From positions 54,988 through 118,987 of the forward strand of contig NZ_CANKWH010000013.1 of assembly GCF_947487305.1 (NCBI RefSeq): DNA of 64,000 bases. Direction: 5' to 3'. The notes beneath the pieces are model-generated. The model saw only the letters and a list, made by a program, of their open reading frames with translations. It was not told where the DNA came from and did no database searches. This document shows, one piece after another, positions 45,963 through 56,296 of this stretch; the first letter of the stretch is position 1, and every line of letters starts with the position of its first letter. Source of the stretch: an uncultured Paracoccus sp. GTDB taxonomy: Bacteria > Pseudomonadota > Alphaproteobacteria > Rhodobacterales > Rhodobacteraceae. The position numbers and the translations under genes were made by a program.

Positions 45963-47063
45963 TCAGCCGAGCCGGTGGCGGAACAGCCAGGCTGCCAGCG
46001 GTAGGGTCAGGGCGGCAATCACCAGCATCGGGACGAAATCGAATGCGATATCGGAAAACCGTGCACCTTCAATATAGACCCGGCGTACGAGGTCGATACC
46101 GAAACGCAACGGATTGGCATGGGTCGCCCATTGCAGCACCTTGGGCATGTTGCGCACAGGGGTCAGCAGGCCCGAAAGCAACATCAGCGGCATGATCAGG
46201 ATGAAGGTATAAAGCATCGCTTGCTGCATGGTCAGCGCCACCGCCGAGATCGAGAGGCCCAGCCCGACGGCTGCGGTAGTGAAGGTGACGAGGCCCAGGT
46301 ACATCAGCCAGACCTGGCCGCTCATCGGGATCTGGAACCAGTAGCGGATGATGAGGAAGATGATCGTCGATTGCAGCAGCCCGACGATGATCGAGGGCAG
46401 CGCCTTGCCGATCAGGATCTGGGTCGGTGTCAACGGCGTCACCAGCAGCTGGTCGAAGGTGCCTTGTTCGCGCTCGCGCGCCACCGACAGCGCCGCCAGC
46501 ATCAGCGTTTGCAGCATCGACAGCGAGGCGATCAGCGCCGGCATCAGGTTCCAGCGCGACTCGAAGTTGGGGTTGAACCAGGCGCGGCTGACGATGGTCA
46601 GCGGCGTGGCAGTGCCCTGATCGGCATTGTAGCCCGCAACGATCGACGAGACATAGGCCGAAGCCAGCCCGGCGGTCGAGGAATTGCGCCCGTCGAGGAT
46701 CACCTGCACCGGAGCCGTGGCACCACCGGCCAGCCGGTCGGCGAAATCGGGCTGGAATTGCAGCACCAGCAGCGCAACGCCGCTGTCGATCTGCGGCGCG
46801 ATCTGGCTGGTATTGTCGAGGGTCGCAATGCGCGTGAACACGCCGGTCCCGTCAAGCCGGGCGGTGATCTCGGTCGAGGCCTCGCTGCGGCTCTGGTCCA
46901 GCACAGCATAGGGCGCATGGGTCAGGTCATAGGTCGCGCCATAACCAAACAGCAGCGCCTGCATCAGCGCCGGGGCGAACAGCAGCGCCCGGCTGGACGG
47001 GTCTTTCAGGATCGCCCGCAACTCCTTGCGGATCAGGGCGATGATCTGGGCGAGATAGGCCAT
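45963..47063 (-). CDS. ABC-2 type transporter permease (YbhR-like)
   Basis: 366 residues with one N-terminal helix, a periplasmic domain of about 150 residues, and five C-terminal helices, the layout of ABC-2 permeases of the YbhS/YbhR/YhhJ group. Landmarks are IIALIRKELRAILKDPSSRA at the N terminus and ALSVAREREQGTFDQLLVTP at about 190, the conserved cytoplasmic coupling segment. It is the last gene of a four-gene exporter operon, two bases after the paralogous permease. Confidence 0.9.
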   Translation of the reverse strand: MAYLAQIIALIRKELRAILKDPSSRALLFAPALMQALLFGYGATYDLTHAPYAVLDQSRSEASTEITARLDGTGVFTRIATLDNTSQIAPQIDSGVALLVLQFQPDFADRLAGGATAPVQVILDGRNSSTAGLASAYVSSIVAGYNADQGTATPLTIVSRAWFNPNFESRWNLMPALIASLSMLQTLMLAALSVAREREQGTFDQLLVTPLTPTQILIGKALPSIIVGLLQSTIIFLIIRYWFQIPMSGQVWLMYLGLVTFTTAAVGLGLSISAVALTMQQAMLYTFILIMPLMLLSGLLTPVRNMPKVLQWATHANPLRFGIDLVRRVYIEGARFSDIAFDFVPMLVIAALTLPLAAWLFRHRLG

Positions 47064-47065
47064 GG

Positions 47066-48193
47066 TCAGTCCAGCCTTTTCGCCAAGGTGCGATGCGTGG
47101 CCCAGATCAGCAGCGCCGCGTAAAGCGTCAGGATCGCAAGTCCCCGCAGGATCGTCGGCCAGTAGTCACCGGCAAGAAACAGCGTCTTGATGACCGCCAT
47201 GAAATGCGTCGCCGGAAGGGCCTGAGAGATGATCTGGATGACCAGCGGCACATTCCGCAGGTCGAAGACAAAACCCGACAGCATCATCGCCGGCATGAAG
47301 CTGAGAAGCAGCGCCATCTGGCTGGCGGCGAACTGGTTGCGGGTGGTACCCGAGATCCACAGCCCCAGCGCCAGCGAGACCAGCAGATAGAGGAGCGAGG
47401 CCAGCACCACGAGCCACAGCGAACCGCGCATCGGCACCTCGAACAGGTAGCGCGCCGCCAGAAGGCACATGACCAGATCGATCGCCCCGATGATGAGGTA
47501 GGGGGCCAGTTTCGACAGCACCAATTCCAACGGCCGGACCGGGGTCACGAACAGCGATTCCAGCGTGCCGCGCTCCCATTCCCGGGCGATCAGCAGCGAG
47601 GTCAGGAATGCGCCGATCAGCGTCATCACCAGTGCGATGAGGCCCGGCACCAGAAACCAGGTGCTGCTGCTGGCCTCGTTGAACCACGTGCGCGCCACGA
47701 CAGTCACGCCGCTGGCGGCAAAACGTGTATCGGAGCGGTCGGCCAGATGCTGCAGCGCATTGGTGATCGCGCCGGTGGCATAGCCCTGGATCGCCTGCGC
47801 GGTGCTCGAATCGACGCCGTTCAGGATCAGCTGCAACCTGCCGCGTCCCTGTGCCAGCTCGGCAGTGAATTCCGCCGGGACCCGCAGGATCGCATCGGCC
47901 TCACCCTTGCGGATCATCGCCTCGGCCTCGGGCATGGACTGCAACCAGATCGGGCTGAGGTAATCGGTCCCGGCCAGCCCGGCCACGGCGTTGAGCGTGA
48001 TGGGCGAGCTGTCCTCCAGCACCACGGCGATGCGGGCATCGGTCACATCGAAAGAAAGGCCATAGCCGAACAAGAGGATCAGCACCAAGGGCAGGGCGAG
48101 GCCGACGATCAGGTTGCTGCGGTCGCGCAGCATCTGGCGGACCTCTTTCCGGGTCAGCGCGGCCAGCCGGGCGGGGAAGCCTCCGCTGGTCAT
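47066..48193 (-). CDS. ABC-2 type transporter permease (YbhS-like)
   Basis: 375 residues, paralogous to the next gene. It has ALTRKEVRQMLRDRSNLIVG at the N terminus, a periplasmic domain and SLLIAREWERGTLESLFVTP at about 205 for contact with the ATPase. The two permeases presumably form a heterodimeric channel. ATGA overlap with the ATPase gene (48190-48193). In E. coli YbhFSR exports cationic drugs and sodium/lithium ions; whether that holds here is unknown. Confidence 0.9.
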   Translation of the reverse strand: MTSGGFPARLAALTRKEVRQMLRDRSNLIVGLALPLVLILLFGYGLSFDVTDARIAVVLEDSSPITLNAVAGLAGTDYLSPIWLQSMPEAEAMIRKGEADAILRVPAEFTAELAQGRGRLQLILNGVDSSTAQAIQGYATGAITNALQHLADRSDTRFAASGVTVVARTWFNEASSSTWFLVPGLIALVMTLIGAFLTSLLIAREWERGTLESLFVTPVRPLELVLSKLAPYLIIGAIDLVMCLLAARYLFEVPMRGSLWLVVLASLLYLLVSLALGLWISGTTRNQFAASQMALLLSFMPAMMLSGFVFDLRNVPLVIQIISQALPATHFMAVIKTLFLAGDYWPTILRGLAILTLYAALLIWATHRTLAKRLD

Positions 48194-49944
48194 GCCGCGA
48201 CCTGCCCGCTGTCGCGCCGCGCGCGGTGCTGTTCGACGATGGCAATGAAGGCGTCGTTCATGGTTCTGGCGCCGCCGCCCGCCTCATCACGCACCGCCTG
48301 CGGGGTGCCGATCACCAGCATCTCGCCCTGATCCTGAATGGCGATGCGGTCGCAATATTCGGCCTCTTCCATGAAATGGGTGGTGATGACGATGGTGACG
48401 CCGGTCCCGGCCAGCCCGGTGATGGTGCGCCAGAAGGCGCGGCGGGCCAGCGGGTCGATGCCGCTGGTCGGCTCGTCGAGAAACAGGATCTCGGGCTGAT
48501 GCAAAAGACCCGTCGCCATCGCCAGCCGCTGCTTGTAGCCGGTGGGCAGGGAACCGCTGGGGGCCGAGAGGTCAAGATCGAACTGCGCCGCCGTTTCCGC
48601 GATCCGCGTTCGCAGCGCCTTGCCGCCCAGCCCATAGGCGCCGCCGAAGAACTCGAGGTTCTCGCGCACGGTCAGATTGCCATAGAGGGCGAATTTCTGC
48701 GCGACATAGCCGATCCGCCCCCGCGCCGCCGCCCGCGCCGTGCGCAGATCGCGCCCCGCCACTTCCAGATGCCCGCTGGTCGCCGGCAGAAGGCCGCAGA
48801 GCATGCGGAAGGTGGTGGTCTTGCCCGCGCCATTGGGGCCGAGAAGGCCAAAGATCTCGCCCCGCGCCACGTCAAAGGAGGTGCTGGCGACGGCGGTGAA
48901 ATCGCCGAACTTGCGGACCAGATCGCGGACGACGATCACCGGCTTGTCGTCTTGCGCGGATAGCGCAACTGGCGCGGGTTCGATCACCGCACCCGCCTGC
49001 GCCTCGCCCTCCTGCTGATGCAGCATCATCATGAAGGCATCCTCAAGCTCGGCCTCGCGCGGCGTGACCGGGATATCGCCCAGCAGCGCCTGCATGGCCG
49101 CCTCGTCCCCGCCCGGCTGTCGGATGAAGCGGACATTGCCGGCCTCGGGCACGGCATCGATGACCAGATCCCGCGCATCCATCAACCGCGCCTGTAGCAC
49201 CCGCGCGGGCAGGCCCGGCGGCGAAGCGGCGGTCAAGGTCAGGCCCCGCGCGCGGCTGGCCAGAGCTTCGGGCGCGCCCTCGGCCAGCAGCCGCCCGCGA
49301 TCCATGACGAAGACCTTGGCGCAACGCTCGGCCTCGTCCAGATAGGCGGTGCTGACGATGACGCTGAGACCCTCGTCCTCGACCAGCTGCTGCACAATGG
49401 CCCAGAGATCGCGGCGCGACAGCGGATCGACCCCGACGCTCGGTTCATCCAGAAGCAGCAGATCGGGAGAGCGGACCAGTGTGCAGGCCAGCCCCAGCTT
49501 CTGCTTCATCCCGCCCGACAGCTTGCCTGCCGGGCGGTCGGTGAACCGCGCCAGGTCGGTCATCTGCAGCATCCGCGCAAAGCGTTCGCGCCGCTGCTCC
49601 ATCGGCACGCCGTGCAGATCGGCATAGAGGTCGAGATTCTCCTGCACGCTCAGATCCTCGTAGAGGCCAAAGCGCTGCGGCATGTAGCTGATCCGGTCCT
49701 GCACCGCCTGCGGGTGGGCAAGCACATCGATGCCCAGCACCGAGAGGCTGCCCGCTTGCGGTTTCAGCAGGCCCGCGAAAAGCCGCATCAGCGTCGTCTT
49801 GCCGGCGCCATCGGGACCGACCAGCGCGGTCAACTCGCCCTCGCGGATGGTCAGCGACAGCCCGTCCAGCGCCACGGCCTCATCCTTGCCGGGCGTGCCG
49901 AAGGTCTTGCGCAGATCCTTTGCAGTGATGGTGATGCCGGTCAT
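48190..49944 (-). CDS. Tandem ABC exporter ATPase (YbhF-like)
   Basis: 584 residues with two complete nucleotide-binding domains. Domain 1 has GPDGAGKTT at about 43, LSGGMKQKLGLA and LLLDEPSVGVDP. Domain 2 has GPNGAGKTT at about 372, a less typical signature (LPTGYKQRLAMA), and LFLDEPTSGIDP. A linker of about 40 residues with an Ala/Gly/Pro-rich stretch joins them. Overlaps at both ends couple it to the adaptor and the first permease. Confidence 0.93.
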   Translation of the reverse strand: MTGITITAKDLRKTFGTPGKDEAVALDGLSLTIREGELTALVGPDGAGKTTLMRLFAGLLKPQAGSLSVLGIDVLAHPQAVQDRISYMPQRFGLYEDLSVQENLDLYADLHGVPMEQRRERFARMLQMTDLARFTDRPAGKLSGGMKQKLGLACTLVRSPDLLLLDEPSVGVDPLSRRDLWAIVQQLVEDEGLSVIVSTAYLDEAERCAKVFVMDRGRLLAEGAPEALASRARGLTLTAASPPGLPARVLQARLMDARDLVIDAVPEAGNVRFIRQPGGDEAAMQALLGDIPVTPREAELEDAFMMMLHQQEGEAQAGAVIEPAPVALSAQDDKPVIVVRDLVRKFGDFTAVASTSFDVARGEIFGLLGPNGAGKTTTFRMLCGLLPATSGHLEVAGRDLRTARAAARGRIGYVAQKFALYGNLTVRENLEFFGGAYGLGGKALRTRIAETAAQFDLDLSAPSGSLPTGYKQRLAMATGLLHQPEILFLDEPTSGIDPLARRAFWRTITGLAGTGVTIVITTHFMEEAEYCDRIAIQDQGEMLVIGTPQAVRDEAGGGARTMNDAFIAIVEQHRARRDSGQVAA

Positions 49945-50936
49945 GGCGTGGCCGTGGTCGCCAGCCGCACCGTCACCGGCTGGCCAAGACGCAGCCGGTC
50001 GGCCTGATCCGCGACGATCACATGCACCTCGTAGACAAGGCTGGTGCGCAATTCCTCGGTCTGCACGGTCTTCGGGGTGAACTCGGCAACCGAGGCAATA
50101 TAGCCGACGGTGCCCGCGACCGGCTGGTCGGGCTGGCTGTCACTGACCACCTCGGCCGCCATGCCCGCGCGGATGCGGCCCAGATCGGGCTCGCCGACAT
50201 AGACCCGCACCCATTTCGGCTGAGTCAGGGCCAAGGCCAGAACCGGCGTGGTCGGGCCGACCATGTCGCCCGGTTCGCGCAGGCGCGAGCGGATGACGGC
50301 GTGATCGGGCGCGACCAGCTTACCCTGACCGATCTGGTGGCGCAGCAGTTCCAGTTGCACCTCGGCCGAGCGCAGCTGGGCCTCGGCCTGTGCGATATCC
50401 TCGGCCCGCGCGCCGGCGAGCGATAGATCCAGCGCCGCCTGCGCCTGTGCGACCGTGGCCGTCGCCGCCTCGGCCCCGGCCTGCGCCTGTTCCAGACTTT
50501 GCTGGCTCGCCGCGCCGCTGCGCGAGGCGCGCAACTGGCGCACGCGGGTCAGTTCCTGCTCGGCCAGCACCTGCGCCGCGGCGGCAGCGGCAAGCTGTGC
50601 CCGCACCTGCGCGATCTCTTCGGGGCGCGAGCCATTGCTGAACTTCATCAGCGCCTGCCGCTGCGCCTCGACCACCGCCTCCTGCGCATCGGCTTGCAGT
50701 TCCAGGGTCCGGGTGTCGAGACGCCCGACAATCTGGCCCTTCTCGACCGCATCGCCCTCCTCGACGAGCAACTCGCTGATCCGCCCGCTGCCGTCAAAGG
50801 CCAGCGCGATCTGGCGGATATCGACATTGCCGTAAAGCACGAGATCGCCGCTGCCCGTCGTGCCGCGATGGCTCCACCACCACCAGCCGCCGGCCAGCAA
50901 GGCAAAAAGGGCAAGGATCGGTGTCAGCTTCTTCAT
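49941..50936 (-). CDS. HlyD-family membrane fusion protein (YbhG-like)
   Basis: 331 residues. The N-terminal membrane anchor is PILALFALLAGGWWWWSH, the lipoyl motif is NVDIRQIALAFDGSGRISEL, and a long coiled-coil hairpin spans about 75-190 (Ala/Gln-rich). The second lipoyl half reads KLVAPDHAVIRSRLREPGD, then the beta-barrel domain. It is first in the exporter operon and diverges from the TetR-type regulator. It probably bridges to a TolC-type channel. Confidence 0.9.
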   Translation of the reverse strand: MKKLTPILALFALLAGGWWWWSHRGTTGSGDLVLYGNVDIRQIALAFDGSGRISELLVEEGDAVEKGQIVGRLDTRTLELQADAQEAVVEAQRQALMKFSNGSRPEEIAQVRAQLAAAAAAQVLAEQELTRVRQLRASRSGAASQQSLEQAQAGAEAATATVAQAQAALDLSLAGARAEDIAQAEAQLRSAEVQLELLRHQIGQGKLVAPDHAVIRSRLREPGDMVGPTTPVLALALTQPKWVRVYVGEPDLGRIRAGMAAEVVSDSQPDQPVAGTVGYIASVAEFTPKTVQTEELRTSLVYEVHVIVADQADRLRLGQPVTVRLATTATP

Positions 50937-50991
50937 TGGCAGAGCCCCGGAGCAGATGCGGAAGCCGTGATTCTCCCGGCTTGACCAGTAG

Positions 50992-51021
50992 ATTAAATTA
51001 ATATTAAATTAAATTTGATTT
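50992..51021. promoter_or_regulatory. AT-rich direct repeats ATTAAATTA in the exporter/TetR divergent promoter
   Basis: Two ATTAAATTA copies one helical turn apart (50992-51000, 51003-51011), then a diverged inverted element (TTTGATTTA) to 51021. They sit between the MFP gene and the TetR gene in an otherwise GC-rich region, just downstream of TTGACC. The likely roles are operator for the divergent regulator and promoter -10 elements. Confidence 0.45.
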
Positions 51022-51044
51022 AACGTCGAGTGTGAAATCGAGAC

Positions 51045-51722
51045 ATGAGCAAGGCCCGATCCACCCAACGCGCCGATGGCGAGGCGACCCGCCGGCGCAT
51101 CCTCGAGGCTGCGGGGGCGCTGATCGCCATGCACGGCTTTGCCCAGACCACCAACAAGATGGTGGCCGCTGAAGCCGGCGCCGACATGGCCTCGATCAAT
51201 TACCATTTCGGCAATCGCAACGGGCTCTATCAGGCGACGCTGATCGAGGCGCATCGCCGCATCATCGACCGTGCCGATATCGAGCGCATCGCCACGGCAG
51301 CGATCCCCGCCCGCGACAAGTTGCGGGGCCTGATTGCCTTCTTCCTGGCCAGCGCCAGCGGCGAGGATCGCTGGCCGGTGATCGTGCTGTTCCGGGAACT
51401 GGTCGCCCCAAGTGCGCATATCGCAGCGCTGCGCGATGTCGAAGTGGCGCCGAAACTGATGATGGTCTTGCCTATACTCAGCGAGATCACCGGCATCCCG
51501 GTCGGCACCCCCGACCTGTGGCTGTGCCTGCCCTGCATCGGCGCGCCCTGCCTCGCCCTGCTGCTGATCGGTCGCAACCTGCCCTTCGGCGGCTTTGCCC
51601 TCGCCCTTCCGCGCGATGAGCAGGTCGAGCGCCTTTACACCTTTGCGATCGGCGGCTTGGAGGCGGTCGGCGAAAATTACCGGAGAAAAGGTTCTGGCGA
51701 GACAACTGCAGATTTGCAGTAG
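51045..51722 (+). CDS. TetR-family regulator (CecR/YbiH-like)
   Basis: 225 residues. The N-terminal helix-turn-helix is RRILEAAGALIAMHGFAQTT, then KMVAAEAGADMASINYHFGN at about 38. The ligand domain resembles the DUF1956 part of CecR (FRELVAPSAHIAAL, FALALPRDEQVERL). E. coli CecR represses ybhGFSR-rhlE, and the divergent arrangement with a YbhGFSR-like operon here matches that pairing closely. Confidence 0.88.
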   Translation: MSKARSTQRADGEATRRRILEAAGALIAMHGFAQTTNKMVAAEAGADMASINYHFGNRNGLYQATLIEAHRRIIDRADIERIATAAIPARDKLRGLIAFFLASASGEDRWPVIVLFRELVAPSAHIAALRDVEVAPKLMMVLPILSEITGIPVGTPDLWLCLPCIGAPCLALLLIGRNLPFGGFALALPRDEQVERLYTFAIGGLEAVGENYRRKGSGETTADLQ

Positions 51723-51840
51723 TCGGGTTCAGACCACCCCAGCATCGCAGCGAAGCGGGAGTCCAAGGTCGGCCAGGACAGCCAATCAGGAGGGGCTGGC
51801 GCAGGGCATGACAGAATGATGCCTAGCTGTGAAGTCTTAG

Positions 51841-51916
51841 CAGGTTGTTCACCCGGAACGGGATTAGGCTGCAATCGCCGAACCACAACCGGAGGCCCCG
51901 CCGGATGAACAACCTG
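51841..51916. repeat. Long-range inverted repeat, possible insertion-sequence remnant
   Basis: Perfect 11-bp arms CAGGTTGTTCA (51841-51851) and TGAACAACCTG (51906-51916), with extra CCGG/CCGG pairing inside and about 50 bases between. The second arm lies at a start-like GGAGG-ATG context that ends after nine codons. It may be the end of a decayed insertion sequence or a structured element after the TetR gene. The rest of 51723-51982 holds nothing recognisable. Confidence 0.35.
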
Positions 51917-51982
51917 ATAAAAACTTTCACCTAGAGCGGGTGGATAAGCATCCAGGCGATCCAGAAGCTCTGCGCGTCTCGC

Positions 51983-53690
<1,708 letters not shown>

Positions 53691-54284
53691 CCCTCCCTTG
53701 AACTGGGCATGAGGACAAGCTGGCAAGCCTGCGGCGCCTGTCCCTGCCCCGAAATCCGCCTCGACTACGGAATGATCGCAAATTACGGCCGGATGCAGTC
53801 CTGATGAATGTTTATTTGTGGCGTAGATCTGTGATTTCCTGGCGATCATCGTGAAACTGACCCACAGCAGGCTGATCTGGATCTCAATCGGCCTCTGTGT
53901 GTCGAGCCTTTGCCCGCCGCATGTCCCGCATGAGCCTTCTTGGGACATTTAGGTTGATGTCGTAGCGCAACGTTACAGGCTCTTCGTAACCACCAAGCAG
54001 TGGAGACGAGACGGAAACCCGGAACTGGAATCCGACGGCGGAGCCGATTGCGAAGGATATCCACCGCGTAAGCAGAACCAGGCGACCCGTGAAATGCCCG
54101 TCGGCAGGTTGCCAGCGCGACTCGTTTTCGGTCCATGATTGAACACGGGCTCCAGGCAGCCTTTTGATGCGCAGCGTGCCCCTGGATCGCTCAGCGGGAC
54201 CTCCTCAACATCGCGACAAACCGTGTTGCTCGGAAATATGAAAAGGTGCGGGCGACAGACCGCAGAGCAGACCCGTCGGCACCA
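53691..54284. other. Intergenic region with one coding-like minus-strand fragment
   Basis: About 590 bases with mixed composition. A minus-strand frame ending at TGA 53884-53886 stays open back to about 54190 and gives a protein-like sequence of roughly 100 residues with alternating hydrophobic strands (RWISFAIGSAVGFQFRVSVS; VTLRYDINLNVPRRLMRDM). It has no ATG and no ribosome site, so it is at best a fragment of an unidentified gene. Nothing else is recognised. Confidence 0.25.
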
Positions 54285-54314
54285 TTGACATCACATGATT
54301 CATTTTTTTAAATA
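54285..54314 (+). promoter_or_regulatory. Promoter of the sugar-acid operon
   Basis: TTGACA (54285-54290) and TTAAAT/TAAATA (54308-54314) with 17-18 bases between, in an AT-rich island directly before the ribosome site AGGAGG (54324-54329) and GTG start (54337). The 5' leader would be only about 17 bases. Confidence 0.6.
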
Positions 54315-54336
54315 CTACAAATCAGGAGGAATCATC

Positions 54337-55509
54337 GTGCGCATAACCCGGATCAGTTCGCTTGTGTGTAACGCTGCCATGCGGAACTGGGTTTTCGTGC
54401 GGGTCGAGACGGATGTGCCGGGTCTGATCGGCTGGGGCGAAGCGACGCTGGAATGGAAGACCCGCGCCATCGTCGGCGCGATTGACGACCTTGCCCCGCT
54501 GATCCTGGGCCGCGACCCACGGGATATCGAGCAGTGCTTCCAGATTCTGACCCGCCACGGCTTCTGGCGCATGGGCGTCATCGGCATGTCGGCGATCAGC
54601 GGCATCGAGATGGCGCTGTGGGATATCTTCGGCAAGTCACTGGGCCAGCCGGTCTGGCGGCTTCTGGGCGGCAAGGTCCGCGACCATGTGCGCACCTATA
54701 CCCATCTTGGCATGGGCGACATGGGGTCGGTCTACGAGACCTCGGGTCGCAGCGCCTTGTCCGAGCGTGGTCAGGCGGTGGTCGAGGCGGGCTATGATGC
54801 GGTCAAGGTCGTCTCGATCCCCTATGCACATTACGTGGCCTCGAACCGCGATATCGACAGCGTGGCCGATGCGATGATGGGCCTGCGCGAGGCGGTTGGA
54901 CCGGATGTGGATATCATGGTCGACTGCCACGGACGGCCGGCCTCGGTCGCATTGGCCAAGGATTTCATCCGCGCGCTTGAACCCTGCCGGCCGATGTTCG
55001 TCGAGGAACCACTGCCGCCCGAGGACATGGACGGGCTCGCGCATCTGACCGCGACGCAGCATGTGCATATCGCTGCGGGCGAGCGGCTGATCGGACGGCG
55101 CGACTTCGTCGAGGCGTTGAAGAAGCGCGCCTTCCATATCGCGCAACCCGATATCTGCCATGCCGGCGGGCTGTCCGAGACCAAGAAGATCGCCGCCATG
55201 TGCGAAAGCCACGGCATCGGGGTCGCGCCGCATAACCCATTGGGGCCGATTGCGGGCGTGGCCGCCCTGCACTTCGGCATCTCGACCCCGAACCTGATCA
55301 TTCAGGAGGAAATGGTGGGGGCGGTTCCCTGGTATGGTGCGGTGGTCGAATGGCCGATCGAGCGACTGCCGGGGCGCTGGGGCCTGCCTGAAAAACCGGG
55401 GCTCGGGATCGAGGTGAACGAGGCCGAGATCGCCAGGCATCCTTTCGAACAGGAAATCCTCCACGCCAGAAACGCCGTCCTGCCGGATGGCACGATCGTG
55501 GATTGGTAA
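54337..55509 (+). CDS. Enolase-superfamily acid-sugar dehydratase (galactonate-dehydratase-like)
   Basis: 390 residues of the mandelate-racemase/DgoD group. Metal and catalytic positions are Asp in MVDCHGRP at about 200, Glu in FVEEPLPPED at about 226, Glu in AAGERLIGRRDF at about 253, and His in GVAPHNPLGPIA at about 304. QPDICHAGGLSETKKIAAM matches the DgoD pattern. It would remove water from a sugar acid to give a 2-keto-3-deoxy acid. The GTG start at 54337 has AGGAGG seven bases upstream and is better than an ATG at 54295, which lies in the promoter. First gene of a long catabolic operon. Confidence 0.87.
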   Translation: MRITRISSLVCNAAMRNWVFVRVETDVPGLIGWGEATLEWKTRAIVGAIDDLAPLILGRDPRDIEQCFQILTRHGFWRMGVIGMSAISGIEMALWDIFGKSLGQPVWRLLGGKVRDHVRTYTHLGMGDMGSVYETSGRSALSERGQAVVEAGYDAVKVVSIPYAHYVASNRDIDSVADAMMGLREAVGPDVDIMVDCHGRPASVALAKDFIRALEPCRPMFVEEPLPPEDMDGLAHLTATQHVHIAAGERLIGRRDFVEALKKRAFHIAQPDICHAGGLSETKKIAAMCESHGIGVAPHNPLGPIAGVAALHFGISTPNLIIQEEMVGAVPWYGAVVEWPIERLPGRWGLPEKPGLGIEVNEAEIARHPFEQEILHARNAVLPDGTIVDW

Positions 55510-55512
55510 GCA

Positions 55513-56274
55513 ATGACGGATCGTCTGAAGGACAAGGTTGCCATCGTCACCGGCGCCGGTCAGGGGATCGGCGAGGCCATTGCCCGCGCCTTCGTGGCGG
55601 AGGGCGCGAACGTGGTGATTGCCGAGCGCAACCCCGAGACCGGCCAACAGGTGGCCGATGAGATCGGGGCCGTCTTCAGTCCCTGCGATGTGACGGTTCC
55701 GGCGGATGTCCAGCGAGCGGTGCGAGACACCGTGGGGGGATTCGGACGGGTCGATGTTCTGGTGAACAACGCCGGTGCGAATATCTTTCATCGCCCGCTG
55801 GACATGCCGCGCTCGGAATGGGCGCGCTGCATGGCGCTGGATCTGGAGGCCGCGTGGTCGATGGCCGAGGCGGTGCTGCCCGGAATGCGCCAGCAGGGAT
55901 CCGGGGTAATCCTGAACATCGCCTCGACCCATGGTTTCAAGATCATCCCCCATACCTTTCCCTATCCGGTCGCCAAGCACGGGCTGATCGGGCTGACCCG
56001 CGCGCTTGGGGTGGAATACGCCGCCGAGGGCATACGGGTGAACGCCATCGCGCCGGGCTATATCGAGACCGAGATCGCCCGCGCCTATTGGGCCGGTTTC
56101 CCCGATCCCGAGGCCGAGCGGCATCGCGCAATGGCGATCCATCCGCCCGGTCGCATCGGTCGGCCCGAGGAGGTTGCCATGACGGCAGTCTTCCTCGCAT
56201 CGGACGAGGCACCCTTCATCAACGCCGAGACCATTGTGATCGATGGAGGACGTTCGGCGCTCTACCACGACTGA
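55513..56274 (+). CDS. Short-chain dehydrogenase/reductase (sugar dehydrogenase-like)
   Basis: 253-residue classical SDR. The NAD(P)-binding GAGQGIGEAIARAF is at 13, NNAGAN at about 87, Ser in LNIASTHGFKI at about 138, and the YPVAK catalytic Tyr/Lys at about 155. The C-terminal end FINAETIVIDGGRSALYHD is typical of sugar or keto-acid dehydrogenases. It starts three bases after the dehydratase stop. It likely oxidises the free sugar to its lactone, or a later intermediate. Confidence 0.88.
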   Translation: MTDRLKDKVAIVTGAGQGIGEAIARAFVAEGANVVIAERNPETGQQVADEIGAVFSPCDVTVPADVQRAVRDTVGGFGRVDVLVNNAGANIFHRPLDMPRSEWARCMALDLEAAWSMAEAVLPGMRQQGSGVILNIASTHGFKIIPHTFPYPVAKHGLIGLTRALGVEYAAEGIRVNAIAPGYIETEIARAYWAGFPDPEAERHRAMAIHPPGRIGRPEEVAMTAVFLASDEAPFINAETIVIDGGRSALYHD

Positions 56275-56296
56275 CACGCCATAAGGGAGGAGAACC

